A stretch of 64,000 bases of DNA from Clostridia bacterium (GTDB lineage: Bacteria > Bacillota > Clostridia > Peptostreptococcales > Anaerovoracaceae). The stretch lies in NCBI GenBank assembly GCA_902363595.1, contig CABJAP010000007.1:124001-188000 (forward strand), given 5' to 3'. Each line of letters begins with the position of its first letter. Positions within the stretch are counted from its first letter, which is position 1. The notes beneath the pieces are model-generated. The model worked only from the letters and a program-made list of their open reading frames with translations, ran no database searches and had not been told where the DNA came from. The translations under genes were made by a program, and so were the position numbers. Shown here piece by piece: positions 1 to 7,391 of the stretch.

Positions 1-82
1 TTTCAGGCTTTTACTGATTTTTTCTTATATGTTAATTAAATGTCAACATAAGAATTCACTAATAAACAGGCGTTTCTTATCA

Positions 83-115
83 CAAAAAAGCGCAAGGATC
101 AAACTTCCTTGCGCT
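83..115 (-). terminator. Intrinsic terminator of the small minus-strand gene
   Basis: Inverted repeat AGCGCAAGGA (89-98) and TCCTTGCGCT (106-115). Read on the minus strand it is followed directly by a run of T, so it ends the transcript of the small gene that stops at 153. Confidence 0.8.
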
Positions 116-152
116 ATTAAAGGTCATATTGTTTCCAAACCACTCGGACTTT

Positions 153-320
153 TTATACCCGCGGTTCAACAGAAAAGCATTTAACGACAAATCTGCTGCC
201 ATCTGCCACTGTAACAGCTAACCCGCCGTTTTTATCAAAGCTTTCCAGATCGTTGATACATATTTCATCCGATTCGTTGATCACATCAAAAATACGTTCT
301 TCAAATTCTTCTACTGTCAT
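153..320 (-). CDS. Small hypothetical protein, 55 aa
   Basis: A 55-residue acidic protein beginning MTVEEFEERIF. The start was chosen at 320 because a strong AGAGGAG ribosome site lies 5 nt upstream; an in-frame ATG at 362 has no such site. The amphipathic N-terminus and the C-terminal VADGSRFVVK strand pattern suggest a small folded cytoplasmic protein, but I do not recognise the family. It is transcribed divergently from the XRE regulator at 476 and has its own terminator, so it may be part of, or a target of, that regulator's circuit. No function can be assigned. Confidence 0.6.
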   Translation of the reverse strand: MTVEEFEERIFDVINESDEICINDLESFDKNGGLAVTVADGSRFVVKCFSVEPRV

Positions 321-410
321 CTGTTTCTCCTCTTTTTTCCATTTTGTTATACATTCCAACAAATTGCTATCTTTTGTAGCTTTTTCGTCCTAACTCACAA
401 AATAAATGCA

Positions 411-453
411 ACCGCATGGTGGTATATTTATTATAATTATGCCACCGTTTGGT
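411..453. promoter_or_regulatory. Divergent promoter region with paired operator-like repeats
   Basis: ACCGCATGGT (411-420) and ACCGTTTGGT (444-453) are two copies of ACCGnnTGGT with a 33-bp period, about three helical turns. They flank an A/T core holding a -10 box on each strand (TATAAT at 432-437 plus; ATTATA at 430-435 for the minus strand). This is the layout expected for a dimeric XRE repressor controlling itself and the divergent gene. No good -35 box is visible. Confidence 0.45.
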
Positions 454-475
454 AACATTAGCAAGGGGTGATTTT

Positions 476-715
476 ATGAGAATTAATAATCGGATAGCCG
501 ACCTTCGTATTGACCATGATTTGACACAGCAGCAAATTGCTGACCTCTTGCACTGCCAGCGTGAAGTCTACAGACGCTATGAAAAAGGCGACCGTGAACT
601 ACCTCTTTGGGCAGCGGTCCGGCTGGCGGAATACTATAACGTGTCAATTGATTATCTTTTAGGATTGTCATCGCAAAAACGACATTTCAGGGACTGCCGC
701 AAATTGGATCTTTAA
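476..715 (+). CDS. XRE/Cro-family transcriptional regulator, 79 aa
   Basis: A single-domain helix-turn-helix protein. Residues 1-60 match the HTH_3 pattern: LRIDHDLTQQQIADLL as helices 1-2, then the recognition segment VYRRYEKGDRELPLWAAVRLAEYYNVSIDYLLG, a classic XRE ending. About 15 basic and polar residues follow. The start at 476 is preceded by AAGGGGTG at good spacing; an upstream in-frame ATG at 449 lies inside the operator-like repeat and lacks a ribosome site. Probably binds the ACCGnnTGGT repeats just upstream and represses itself and the divergent 55-aa gene (inference). Confidence 0.85.
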   Translation: MRINNRIADLRIDHDLTQQQIADLLHCQREVYRRYEKGDRELPLWAAVRLAEYYNVSIDYLLGLSSQKRHFRDCRKLDL

Positions 716-746
716 GAGTTTTTATGCATAAACTCAACTAAATATA

Positions 747-819
747 ACCCTCCGTCCCCGGACAGCAAATTTCAGACGGGCTCTGTAGGAATTGCGCTAT
801 AGATGGGTCCGGTGAGGGT
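747..819. ncRNA. Possible rod-shaped structured RNA of unknown class
   Basis: A nested inverted repeat: ACCCTC (747-752) with GAGGGT (814-819), CCGGAC (758-763) with GTCCGG (807-812), an AGCAAATT/AATTGC pair further in, and a CAGA/TCTG tip. The result is a 73-nt interrupted hairpin between the XRE gene and the trpB-like terminator. I could not match it to a known riboswitch, SRP or 6S consensus, and no U-run follows on either strand, so orientation and function are open. Confidence 0.3.
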
Positions 820-853
820 CAAATATTCAATCGTTTCCCATTTCTCAAGAACT

Positions 854-920
854 AAAAAAACACGAAACGTTTTTCAGCCTGTGCGCAAGCGATGCTCAGC
901 AGTACCTAGGAGGTTTCGTG
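854..920 (-). terminator. Probable terminator of the trpB-like transcript
   Basis: CACGAAAC (861-868) pairs with GTTTCGTG (913-920). On the minus strand the stem is followed by seven T. The loop is long (44 nt), so efficiency is uncertain. Confidence 0.5.
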
Positions 921-942
921 TTTTGCATTTATAAATGCCGCT

Positions 943-2325
943 TTATTCTTGAATGCCCGGAATCGTTGGAATCTCATCGATTGCAGGCTTTAGCTCTTCG
1001 TCAGTGGGGATATGGTCAGACATCTTGCCTTCGTTATATGCAGCATAAGCGGTCATATCGAAATAACCGGTTCCTGTCAGGCCAAAGAGAATGGTCTTTT
1101 CTTCACCCGATTCTCTGCATTTGATTGCTTCGTCAATGGCGCAGCGAATTGCATGTGCAGACTCCGGCGCCGGGAGGATCGTTTCCAGCTTCGCAAACTG
1201 CACCGCAGCCTCGAAGACCTTGGTCTGTTCCACTGCCACCGCTTCCATATATTTATCATGATAGAGCTTGGACAAAATCGGCGACATACCGTGATATCTC
1301 AGGCCGCCCGCGTGATTGGCGGATGGCTTAAAGGTACATCCCAGCGTGTACATCTTTGCCATTGGGGTAATTTTTCCAGTGTCACAAAAATCATATTTAT
1401 AAACTCCGCGGGTAAAGGATGGGCACGATGCCGGCTCTACTGCCACGATTCTCGGGTCCTTTTTACCAGTGATTTTATCCCGCATAAATGGAGCGATAAG
1501 CCCACCTAAATTGGAACCGCCGCCTGCACAGCCGATAACGATATCCGGATATTCATCCAGCATAGCCATAGCCTGTTCTGCCTCCAATCCGATAATCGAC
1601 TGATGGAGCAGTACTTGGTTGAGCACGGAGCCCAAAACATATCGATAACCGTCGCTGGATACAGCCCGCTCAACTGCCTCTGAGATGGCACAGCCCAGGC
1701 TGCCGCTATTGTCCGGATCTTCTGCAAGAATCTTTCTCCCCGCTTCCGTACGATCGGAAGGAGAAGCGAAAACATTGCCGCCGAAGGTCTCCATTATACT
1801 CTTTCTAAAGGGTTTTTGAGTAAAGGATACTTTTACCATGTATACCTCAAGATCCAGCCCAAAATAGGAGCATGCCTCCGAAAGGGCGGTTCCCCACTGG
1901 CCGGCTCCGGTCTCCGTGGTCACGCCTTTCAGCCCTTGCTGTTTTGCGTAGTAAGCCTGGGCTACGGCGGAGTTCAGCTTATGGCTGCCGGAAGTGTTGT
2001 TGCCTTCGAATTTATAGTAAATCTTTGCCGGCGTATCCAGAGCCTTTTCTAAATTATATGCTCTGCACAGCGGGGACGGCCGATAGATTTTATAGATGTC
2101 CTGCACTTCCTGAGGGATATCAAAATATCTAGTCGTATTATCCAATTCCTGCTTTGCCAGTTCTTCACAGAAAACCGGATATAAATCTTTTTCGGTTGCA
2201 GGTTTTCCTGTTGCAGGATTGATCATCGGATCATGCTGCTGTTTCATATCGGCCCTCAGATTGTACCATTGTTTCGGCATCTGGTCCTCTGTAAGATATA
2301 ATCTGTGGGGTATGTTTTTTGTCAT
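943..2325 (-). CDS. trpB: TrpB-like PLP enzyme, tryptophan synthase beta (TrpB2 type)
   Basis: A 460-residue fold-type II PLP enzyme. Visible marks are the PLP lysine in GSHKLNSA (about residue 100), the phosphate-binding loop GCAGGGSNLGG, and a long N-terminal extension with RPSPLCRAYNLEKAL, as in TrpB2-type proteins that are usually encoded without an adjacent trpA. It likely joins indole and serine to give tryptophan. No trpA or other trp gene is nearby, which fits indole salvage. The start at 2325 follows AAGGAG at good spacing; the open frame upstream is T-box leader. Regulation is by the tryptophan T-box upstream. Confidence 0.9.
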   Translation of the reverse strand: MTKNIPHRLYLTEDQMPKQWYNLRADMKQQHDPMINPATGKPATEKDLYPVFCEELAKQELDNTTRYFDIPQEVQDIYKIYRPSPLCRAYNLEKALDTPAKIYYKFEGNNTSGSHKLNSAVAQAYYAKQQGLKGVTTETGAGQWGTALSEACSYFGLDLEVYMVKVSFTQKPFRKSIMETFGGNVFASPSDRTEAGRKILAEDPDNSGSLGCAISEAVERAVSSDGYRYVLGSVLNQVLLHQSIIGLEAEQAMAMLDEYPDIVIGCAGGGSNLGGLIAPFMRDKITGKKDPRIVAVEPASCPSFTRGVYKYDFCDTGKITPMAKMYTLGCTFKPSANHAGGLRYHGMSPILSKLYHDKYMEAVAVEQTKVFEAAVQFAKLETILPAPESAHAIRCAIDEAIKCRESGEEKTILFGLTGTGYFDMTAYAAYNEGKMSDHIPTDEELKPAIDEIPTIPGIQE

Positions 2326-2382
2326 TTTTGTTTCTCCTTTCAAATTTCCTGATTGATTGAGTCCAGCTGCCAAATAATCATG

Positions 2383-2640
2383 AAAAAAGCGCTCTCATCC
2401 CTGCTATGGGACAAAAGCGCTGCTTTTGCTATGCCACCCTGAGAGCAGACATAATCCGTCTCTCAACTCCACGTACAGCTGTTGATACGTGCTCCCTTTG
2501 TAACAGGCGGAGATCCCGTCAGGTGCTAATCGGCGCAAATCACTGTGCCTTTCGTCCTACCCTCATAAGTCCATTCAGTCCGGCCGTCCTTATCGCGTTC
2601 TCACCATCCGCGGTTCTCTGTGAAGTCCTGATCCAAACTT
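2383..2640 (-). promoter_or_regulatory. T-box leader, probable tryptophan specifier
   Basis: Read on the minus strand: a Stem I region with AGAGAACC and GGTGAGA-type elements, a candidate specifier loop GAATGGA with TGG (Trp) at 2571-2573, the T-box AGGGTGGCA at 2432-2440, and a terminator whose arms (2389-2402 and 2408-2421) are followed by a T-run at 2383-2388. It fits tRNA-Trp-sensing antitermination of the trpB-like gene. The T-box and terminator are clear; the specifier is assigned from the loop and from the gene product. Confidence 0.85.
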
Positions 2641-2685
2641 ACTAGTCTCAATCATCGGTTTTAAATATATGTTTATTATGGTGTT

Positions 2686-2714
2686 ATTATAGAGTGTAAT
2701 TTGTTGGTTGTCAA
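2686..2714 (-). promoter_or_regulatory. Sigma-A promoter of the T-box/trpB transcript
   Basis: Consensus TTGACA (2709-2714 on the minus strand), a 17-nt spacer and TATAAT (2686-2691). Both hexamers are perfect, so control must lie mainly in the T-box. Confidence 0.85.
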
Positions 2715-2774
2715 CTTATTTATTATAATTTTTTGTATTTTTTCACAACATGCTTTTGAAAATTAGCTGTGAAG

Positions 2775-3674
2775 CTAGAATTCATAAAACTGACATTTGC
2801 ACATTTTATGACTCTTTCCCTGGTCATCAACCATGGTGCAGGCCCCGCAGATTCCTTCGCCGCAGCACATATGAAAATTATTGCTGACAATTCTCTTCTT
2901 CTCAGGAACCGCAATGGATTCCACAAAATAATCAGACGCCAGAATCAGAACCCGGTCGTATTCCTCCGGGCAAACCAAATCCGGGGTCAGCTCTGTATAG
3001 CGAATGCTGTTTACCGGGTAATCCACCAAATAATCATTGACCAGTTCCTGATTGATCTTATCCAGATCGATAATCATATCGATGGTATCCTTGCCGAAGG
3101 CCCACTGGTTATAATTGGCTGCGGGTGCAAACCCCACGCCTTTGGTAATACAAAGAACTTTTTGGGGCTGCTTCGTCAAAAGGCGGGAAACGCCCAAAAG
3201 ACCGTTGCGGTAAACGCCTCTGATTTCAATATGGTCGGTCGCTTCCGCTAGGGCCTTGGTCTTTCCCGCCACAACCTTCACAGCCAGATGCAGCTGGCCT
3301 TTTTCCGGTTCCGCCCGCATGACCGAAATGGGCACGCTGTAGCAGTCGCTCTCATGGCAGCGCTTGAGGAACACATAGGAGCCTGGCAGTGAAGCTTTCA
3401 AGGCAAATCCTTTGCTTACTTCCACCACCAGCACCACCAGATCTTCCCCGTACCAAATTTTTTTCAAAATCCTCGTTTTCTTGCTCTCCCGGCGGTTGTT
3501 GATCTTCTTGCCATTTTGGATGTACTCATTATATATGCAGACGCCGCGCCAGTTACAGTCGCAGCAGTCCTTTCCCTGCAAACGGCTGCAGGTGATACAG
3601 TCGCCCGATTCTGCCAGCAGGCAGGGACAGTTTTCTGATCCTGCGTCGATGCATACTTCTTCCTTATATGTCAT
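2775..3674 (-). CDS. FAD/NAD-binding [2Fe-2S] oxidoreductase, dihydroorotate dehydrogenase PyrK/sulfide dehydrogenase-like
   Basis: 299 residues. The N-terminal 45 residues hold about nine cysteines in CPCL, CITC and CCDC clusters, suggesting an extra metal or Fe-S site. The middle resembles a ferredoxin-reductase FAD domain (LPGSYVFLKR...YSVPISV) and an NAD domain with TKGVGFAPAAN. The C-terminus carries CCGEGICGACTM plus a following Cys, the PyrK-type [2Fe-2S] motif. Likely an electron-transfer flavoprotein; its partner is unknown and no pyrD is adjacent. It starts 2 nt after the carboxypeptidase stop, with GGAGG overlapping that gene's end, so the two are co-translated. The Cys-rich N-terminus is not part of ordinary PyrK. 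Confidence 0.75.
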   Translation of the reverse strand: MTYKEEVCIDAGSENCPCLLAESGDCITCSRLQGKDCCDCNWRGVCIYNEYIQNGKKINNRRESKKTRILKKIWYGEDLVVLVVEVSKGFALKASLPGSYVFLKRCHESDCYSVPISVMRAEPEKGQLHLAVKVVAGKTKALAEATDHIEIRGVYRNGLLGVSRLLTKQPQKVLCITKGVGFAPAANYNQWAFGKDTIDMIIDLDKINQELVNDYLVDYPVNSIRYTELTPDLVCPEEYDRVLILASDYFVESIAVPEKKRIVSNNFHMCCGEGICGACTMVDDQGKSHKMCKCQFYEF

Positions 3675-3676
3675 GG

Positions 3677-4528
3677 TTATTCCTCCAATCTCTTAAAACC
3701 ATACTCCATTAATATATATGCATCTTGAAACCAATTTGGTGCGCTCATAACGACACAGATCAGCTCTTTTCCGTTTCTTTCAGAGGAAGCCACCAGTGTT
3801 CTGCCGGAAGCTTTGGTAAACCCGATTTTAATTCCGTTTCCGCCTTTGAACTGATGGACGGTTTTATTTTTATTGTAAAAATGATTGAACTCGCTCTCTT
3901 CCCGGTCAGCGTCCCACGATTTGGCGGCAACAATCGTCCGGAAGGCTTTATGGGTCATGGCTTCTCTGGCAATGATGGACATGTCCCGCACAGTCGTATA
4001 ATGGTTTTCATCAAAAAGGCCGTTGGGATTGACAAAATGGGTGTTTTTGCAATGAAGCTTTACCGCCTTATCGTTCATTTGCTGTACAAAGAGATCGGTA
4101 TTTCCCGCGGCTATGATGGACAGCGCCACTGCTGCATCGTTGCCGGAACGAAGCATCAGTCCGTAGAGCAGATCCTGCAGACTGATCTTTTCCCCTTCCT
4201 TTAAGTACAGGGAGGAGCCTTCTACACCGACGGCCTCTTTGGGTACAGCCACCTTCTGGTCGATGGGACTGTCGTATTTCTCCAGTGTTTCCAGCACCAG
4301 CAGCGCGGTCATAATCTTAGTGGTACTGGCCGGGTAGGCTTTTTCATCGGCGTTTTTCTCATACAAAACTTTTCCCGTCTTGCCGTCCACCAAAATGGCC
4401 TGGGCCGCAGAAACATCCGGGGCAGGCTCGGCCGCCGTCTGCCGGGTCACGTAATGTCTCCCCAGACCCGCGGCAACGGCCAGGATCACCAGGGTAATTA
4501 AAATAATGGCAAGTTTCATTTTCTTCAT
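3677..4528 (-). CDS. dacF: D-alanyl-D-alanine carboxypeptidase (S11, DacF/PBP5-like)
   Basis: 283 residues with an N-terminal membrane segment (about 5-22) and the serine penicillin-binding triad: S68-T-T-K71, S128-G-N130 and a KIG in place of KTG near residue 235. It removes the terminal D-Ala of peptidoglycan stem peptides outside the membrane. It is shorter than E. coli PBP5 and lacks the C-terminal domain and amphipathic anchor, so the N-terminal segment probably tethers it. The start at 4528 was chosen because TAGGAG lies 10 nt upstream. That ribosome site is part of an inverted repeat (4534-4575), so translation may be controlled. Confidence 0.9.
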   Translation of the reverse strand: MKKMKLAIILITLVILAVAAGLGRHYVTRQTAAEPAPDVSAAQAILVDGKTGKVLYEKNADEKAYPASTTKIMTALLVLETLEKYDSPIDQKVAVPKEAVGVEGSSLYLKEGEKISLQDLLYGLMLRSGNDAAVALSIIAAGNTDLFVQQMNDKAVKLHCKNTHFVNPNGLFDENHYTTVRDMSIIAREAMTHKAFRTIVAAKSWDADREESEFNHFYNKNKTVHQFKGGNGIKIGFTKASGRTLVASSERNGKELICVVMSAPNWFQDAYILMEYGFKRLEE

Positions 4529-4533
4529 AATCA

Positions 4534-4575
4534 AAAATCTCCTACAAAACATCTTATTGTTTCACAGGAGATTTT
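4534..4575 (-). promoter_or_regulatory. Hairpin covering the dacF ribosome site
   Basis: Perfect 10-bp arms AAAATCTCCT and AGGAGATTTT with a 22-nt loop. On the minus strand the right arm contains the AGGAG that serves dacF, and T-rich sequence follows it. It can act as an RBS-masking hairpin, as a terminator between the MATE gene and dacF, or as both. Confidence 0.5.
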
Positions 4576-4620
4576 ATACGTTTTTTCACCGTCAAATTTT
4601 GCGCCCACGCCAGCGTTTCA

Positions 4621-5946
4621 TTAACCCTTCTGCCATTTTGCGCCGCGATAGCGGACGGCAAAGCAGATCGCTCGAAACAGCCAGTCGATGGTCATGGCCA
4701 CCCAGACGCCAAACAGCTGCATATCCAGATAAATGCCCAGCAGATAGCTGAATCCCACTCGGAAAATCCACATGGAAATGATTGCGATCAGCATGGTCAG
4801 CGCCACATCGTTGGATGCCCGCAGGGTATTGGGCAGGGTGAAGGAAAGGGGCCAGATGGTCACCGCGCAGATGGAGTGGTAGATCAAAATCTCTTTGGCA
4901 AATTGGCTGGCCTGATCGGACAAACCGTAAACATGCAGAATCAGCGGCAGCGAAAGCACCACCAGACCGTTGAAAATCAAAAGCAGCAGATAGCACAGCT
5001 TCACCAGTTTTTTCGTGTAATAGCGGACCTGTTCGTAATCGCCGGCGCCCACGCACTGGGAAACGACGGTAACGGTGGTAAGCCCCAGCGCCATGCCCGG
5101 CAGAATGGCGAACATTGCCACATAGTTGCCGATAGCATTGGCCGCGATGGCCGCTGTTCCGAACCCGGAAACCAGGCTCAAAACTAAAATTTTTCCCAGC
5201 TGGAACATACTGTTTTCTAGTCCGTTGGGAATGCCGATATATAATATTTTTTTCAAAAGTTTTCTATCTATTCTCCATAAAAAAGGCCTTGGAATATGCA
5301 GCAAACGATCCTGCCTGCACAACAGCTTTAGGATAATAATGGCAGCAATGATACGGGATGCGAGGGTCGGTATGGCAGCTCCCTCCACACCCATATGCAG
5401 CCCAAAGATCAGCACTGCGTTTCCGATGAGATTGATGCCGTTCATCAATAGTGACATTTCCATGGCGATCTTGGAATTTCCCATGGCCCTGAAGATGGCT
5501 GCTCCGCCGTTATACAGCGCGATAAACGGAATTGACGCGCAAACGATGAGAAGATAAGTGCGGCTGTTATAATAGACATCGGCATCGATGCTGCCGAAAA
5601 CCTGATGGAGAATAAATCCCCGGCAAAGATAGCATGCGGCCATGACGATAATCGATGAAATGGCAATGAAGATCAGCATCTGCCAGGCCGCCCTGCAGCC
5701 TGTCTCCGGCTCTTTTCGCCCTATGTACTGTCCTGAGACAACGGCGCCTCCCGTTGCAAGCGCAGCAAAGATATTGATAAACAGTATGAAAACAGAGTCC
5801 ACCAGCGATACCCCGGAAACCGCGGCTTCGCCCACGCTAGCCACCATGATCGAATCGGCCAATCCCACAAAAATTTGAAGAAACTGTTCAATGATCAGCG
5901 GTATGATCAGTTTTTTCAAATCCCGATTGGTAAACCTGTACTCCAT
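4621..5946 (-). CDS. MATE-family multidrug/cation antiporter
   Basis: 441 residues with about twelve hydrophobic segments and the MATE pattern: an N-terminal LKKLIIPLIIEQFLQIFVGLAD region and repeated symmetric halves. It likely exports cationic drugs or toxic metabolites using a Na+ or H+ gradient; the substrate cannot be read from the sequence. The start is preceded by GGAGGG. It is separated by 93 nt from scpB and has its own promoter, so it is probably an independent unit, possibly running on into dacF. Confidence 0.9.
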   Translation of the reverse strand: MEYRFTNRDLKKLIIPLIIEQFLQIFVGLADSIMVASVGEAAVSGVSLVDSVFILFINIFAALATGGAVVSGQYIGRKEPETGCRAAWQMLIFIAISSIIVMAACYLCRGFILHQVFGSIDADVYYNSRTYLLIVCASIPFIALYNGGAAIFRAMGNSKIAMEMSLLMNGINLIGNAVLIFGLHMGVEGAAIPTLASRIIAAIIILKLLCRQDRLLHIPRPFLWRIDRKLLKKILYIGIPNGLENSMFQLGKILVLSLVSGFGTAAIAANAIGNYVAMFAILPGMALGLTTVTVVSQCVGAGDYEQVRYYTKKLVKLCYLLLLIFNGLVVLSLPLILHVYGLSDQASQFAKEILIYHSICAVTIWPLSFTLPNTLRASNDVALTMLIAIISMWIFRVGFSYLLGIYLDMQLFGVWVAMTIDWLFRAICFAVRYRGAKWQKG

Positions 5947-5970
5947 GTTTCATCCCTCCATGCTTTTATC

Positions 5971-5999
5971 AGTATACTCCTGAAAGAAGCGGGATACAA
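5971..5999 (-). promoter_or_regulatory. Promoter of the MATE gene
   Basis: On the minus strand TTGTAT (5994-5999), a 17-nt spacer and TATACT (5971-5976), 25 nt upstream of the MATE start codon. Confidence 0.65.
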
Positions 6000-6039
6000 C
6001 GGATATGGGATTGTTTTTTAATTCGGTATTTTCACACTT

Positions 6040-6630
6040 TTATTTTTCCGGAAAGGTAAGAGCGATCTGTTGGAGATCCACGCTGTCAGCAGGCTCATCG
6101 GAATTCATTGCCTCTTCAATATCCTCGATATCAGGCAGCTCCTTGAGATTTTTAAAACCGAAGTTTTTCAGAAACACATCGGTAGTACCATACAGAATGG
6201 GGCGTCCGATGCCGGTCGATCGGCCCACTTCCGCCACCAATTCCTTTCTTTGCAAGCCTTCAATGACCCGTTCGCACTTAATGCCTCGGATAGCCTCGAT
6301 CTCTCCCCTTGTAACCGGCTGCTTGTATGCGATAATGGCCAGAACCTCCAGTGCTGACTGGGAAAGCCGTTTGTGTTTCACCGGCGTGCACAAGCGCTCG
6401 ATGTATTCCACGTTTTCTTCCGCTGTCACAAATTGAAAGCTCTTGTTGACCTCGCGGATTCGAATGCCGCGGCCTTCCTCTTCATATTCCCTGGCCAGCT
6501 CGCAAAAGCAGTCGTATGCGTCCCGCCAGTTGACATTGAAAATTTCCGCCGCCAGCTTCACGTCCAGCGGTTCGCCCCAAACAAACATCATCGATTCAAA
6601 CGCGGCTTTCATGGATTTTTTACTCGTCAT
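6040..6630 (-). CDS. scpB: Segregation and condensation protein B
   Basis: 196 residues with the tandem winged-helix layout of ScpB. The most conserved stretch is the second winged helix, LSQSALEVLAIIAYKQPVTR, followed by GRSTGIGRPILYGTTDVFLKNFG. It forms the SMC-ScpAB condensin that compacts and segregates the chromosome. Its start overlaps the end of scpA by 11 nt, the usual scpAB coupling. smc itself is not in this window. Confidence 0.95.
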   Translation of the reverse strand: MTSKKSMKAAFESMMFVWGEPLDVKLAAEIFNVNWRDAYDCFCELAREYEEEGRGIRIREVNKSFQFVTAEENVEYIERLCTPVKHKRLSQSALEVLAIIAYKQPVTRGEIEAIRGIKCERVIEGLQRKELVAEVGRSTGIGRPILYGTTDVFLKNFGFKNLKELPDIEDIEEAMNSDEPADSVDLQQIALTFPEK

Positions 6631-7384
6631 CGTCTTCTCCTTCCATCAAATGCTCTGTGGCTCTTACCTTGATCTGGCCGTAAATATAATTCTGCTCCGC
6701 GTCCAGCTTCTTTTCCTTCATCATTTCCAGAACAGAAGAAAAGGTGAGCGCAATGTCATATCGGTCCTCCTTCTTGTCGATCAGTTCTTTGAAATCTGCC
6801 TCCCGGAATGGATCCTCCCGGAAAAAATCGCGAATATCGGCCATTCTCGCTTCCGCAGTCACCCGCTGCTTTTCGCTGCGAATATGATGCCTTCTGATCT
6901 CTTCTACTTTTTTCTTTTTGCGGAGAAAAAGGTTGAAGGCGGTGATAAACTGGAGCAGATCCAGGTCCAGGTATTCATCGGTTTGTCCCGTATAGACCGA
7001 CAAGTCTTCCTGGGGTTTTTCCAAAATACGCAGCCCTGCTTCTTCCTGCTGCTGCAGCATCTCGGCCAACATTTTGAAACGTTTGTATTCCAGCAGTTTT
7101 TCCACCAGGTCCGTGCGGGGGTCCTCTGGCGCCGCACCCTCTTCGCTGGGGGAAGTTCTCGGAAGCAGCATCTTGGATTTTATTTCAATCAAAGCGGCCG
7201 CCAGCACCATGAACTCCGCCGCCATGGGCACGTCCAGCTTTTTCATCGCTTCCATATAAGCCAGATACTGCTTGGTAATCTCCGCGATTTCAATGTCGTA
7301 GATATTCATCTGTGCGTTTTCGATCAAATAGACCAGCAGGTCGAAGGGTCCCTCGAACACGCCCAATTTTACTTTATATCCCAT
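6620..7384 (-). CDS. scpA: Segregation and condensation protein A (kleisin)
   Basis: 254 residues. The N-terminus has the ScpA signature FEGPFDLLVYLIENAQMNIYDI, which binds the SMC neck, and the C-terminal winged helix contacts the SMC cap. The middle is charged and variable, as normal. It bridges the two SMC heads. The gene starts 7 nt after eamA, with AAAGGA as the ribosome site, so it is part of the operon mtnA-eamA-scpA-scpB. Confidence 0.95.
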   Translation of the reverse strand: MGYKVKLGVFEGPFDLLVYLIENAQMNIYDIEIAEITKQYLAYMEAMKKLDVPMAAEFMVLAAALIEIKSKMLLPRTSPSEEGAAPEDPRTDLVEKLLEYKRFKMLAEMLQQQEEAGLRILEKPQEDLSVYTGQTDEYLDLDLLQFITAFNLFLRKKKKVEEIRRHHIRSEKQRVTAEARMADIRDFFREDPFREADFKELIDKKEDRYDIALTFSSVLEMMKEKKLDAEQNYIYGQIKVRATEHLMEGEDDDE

Positions 7385-7391
7385 AGAAACT

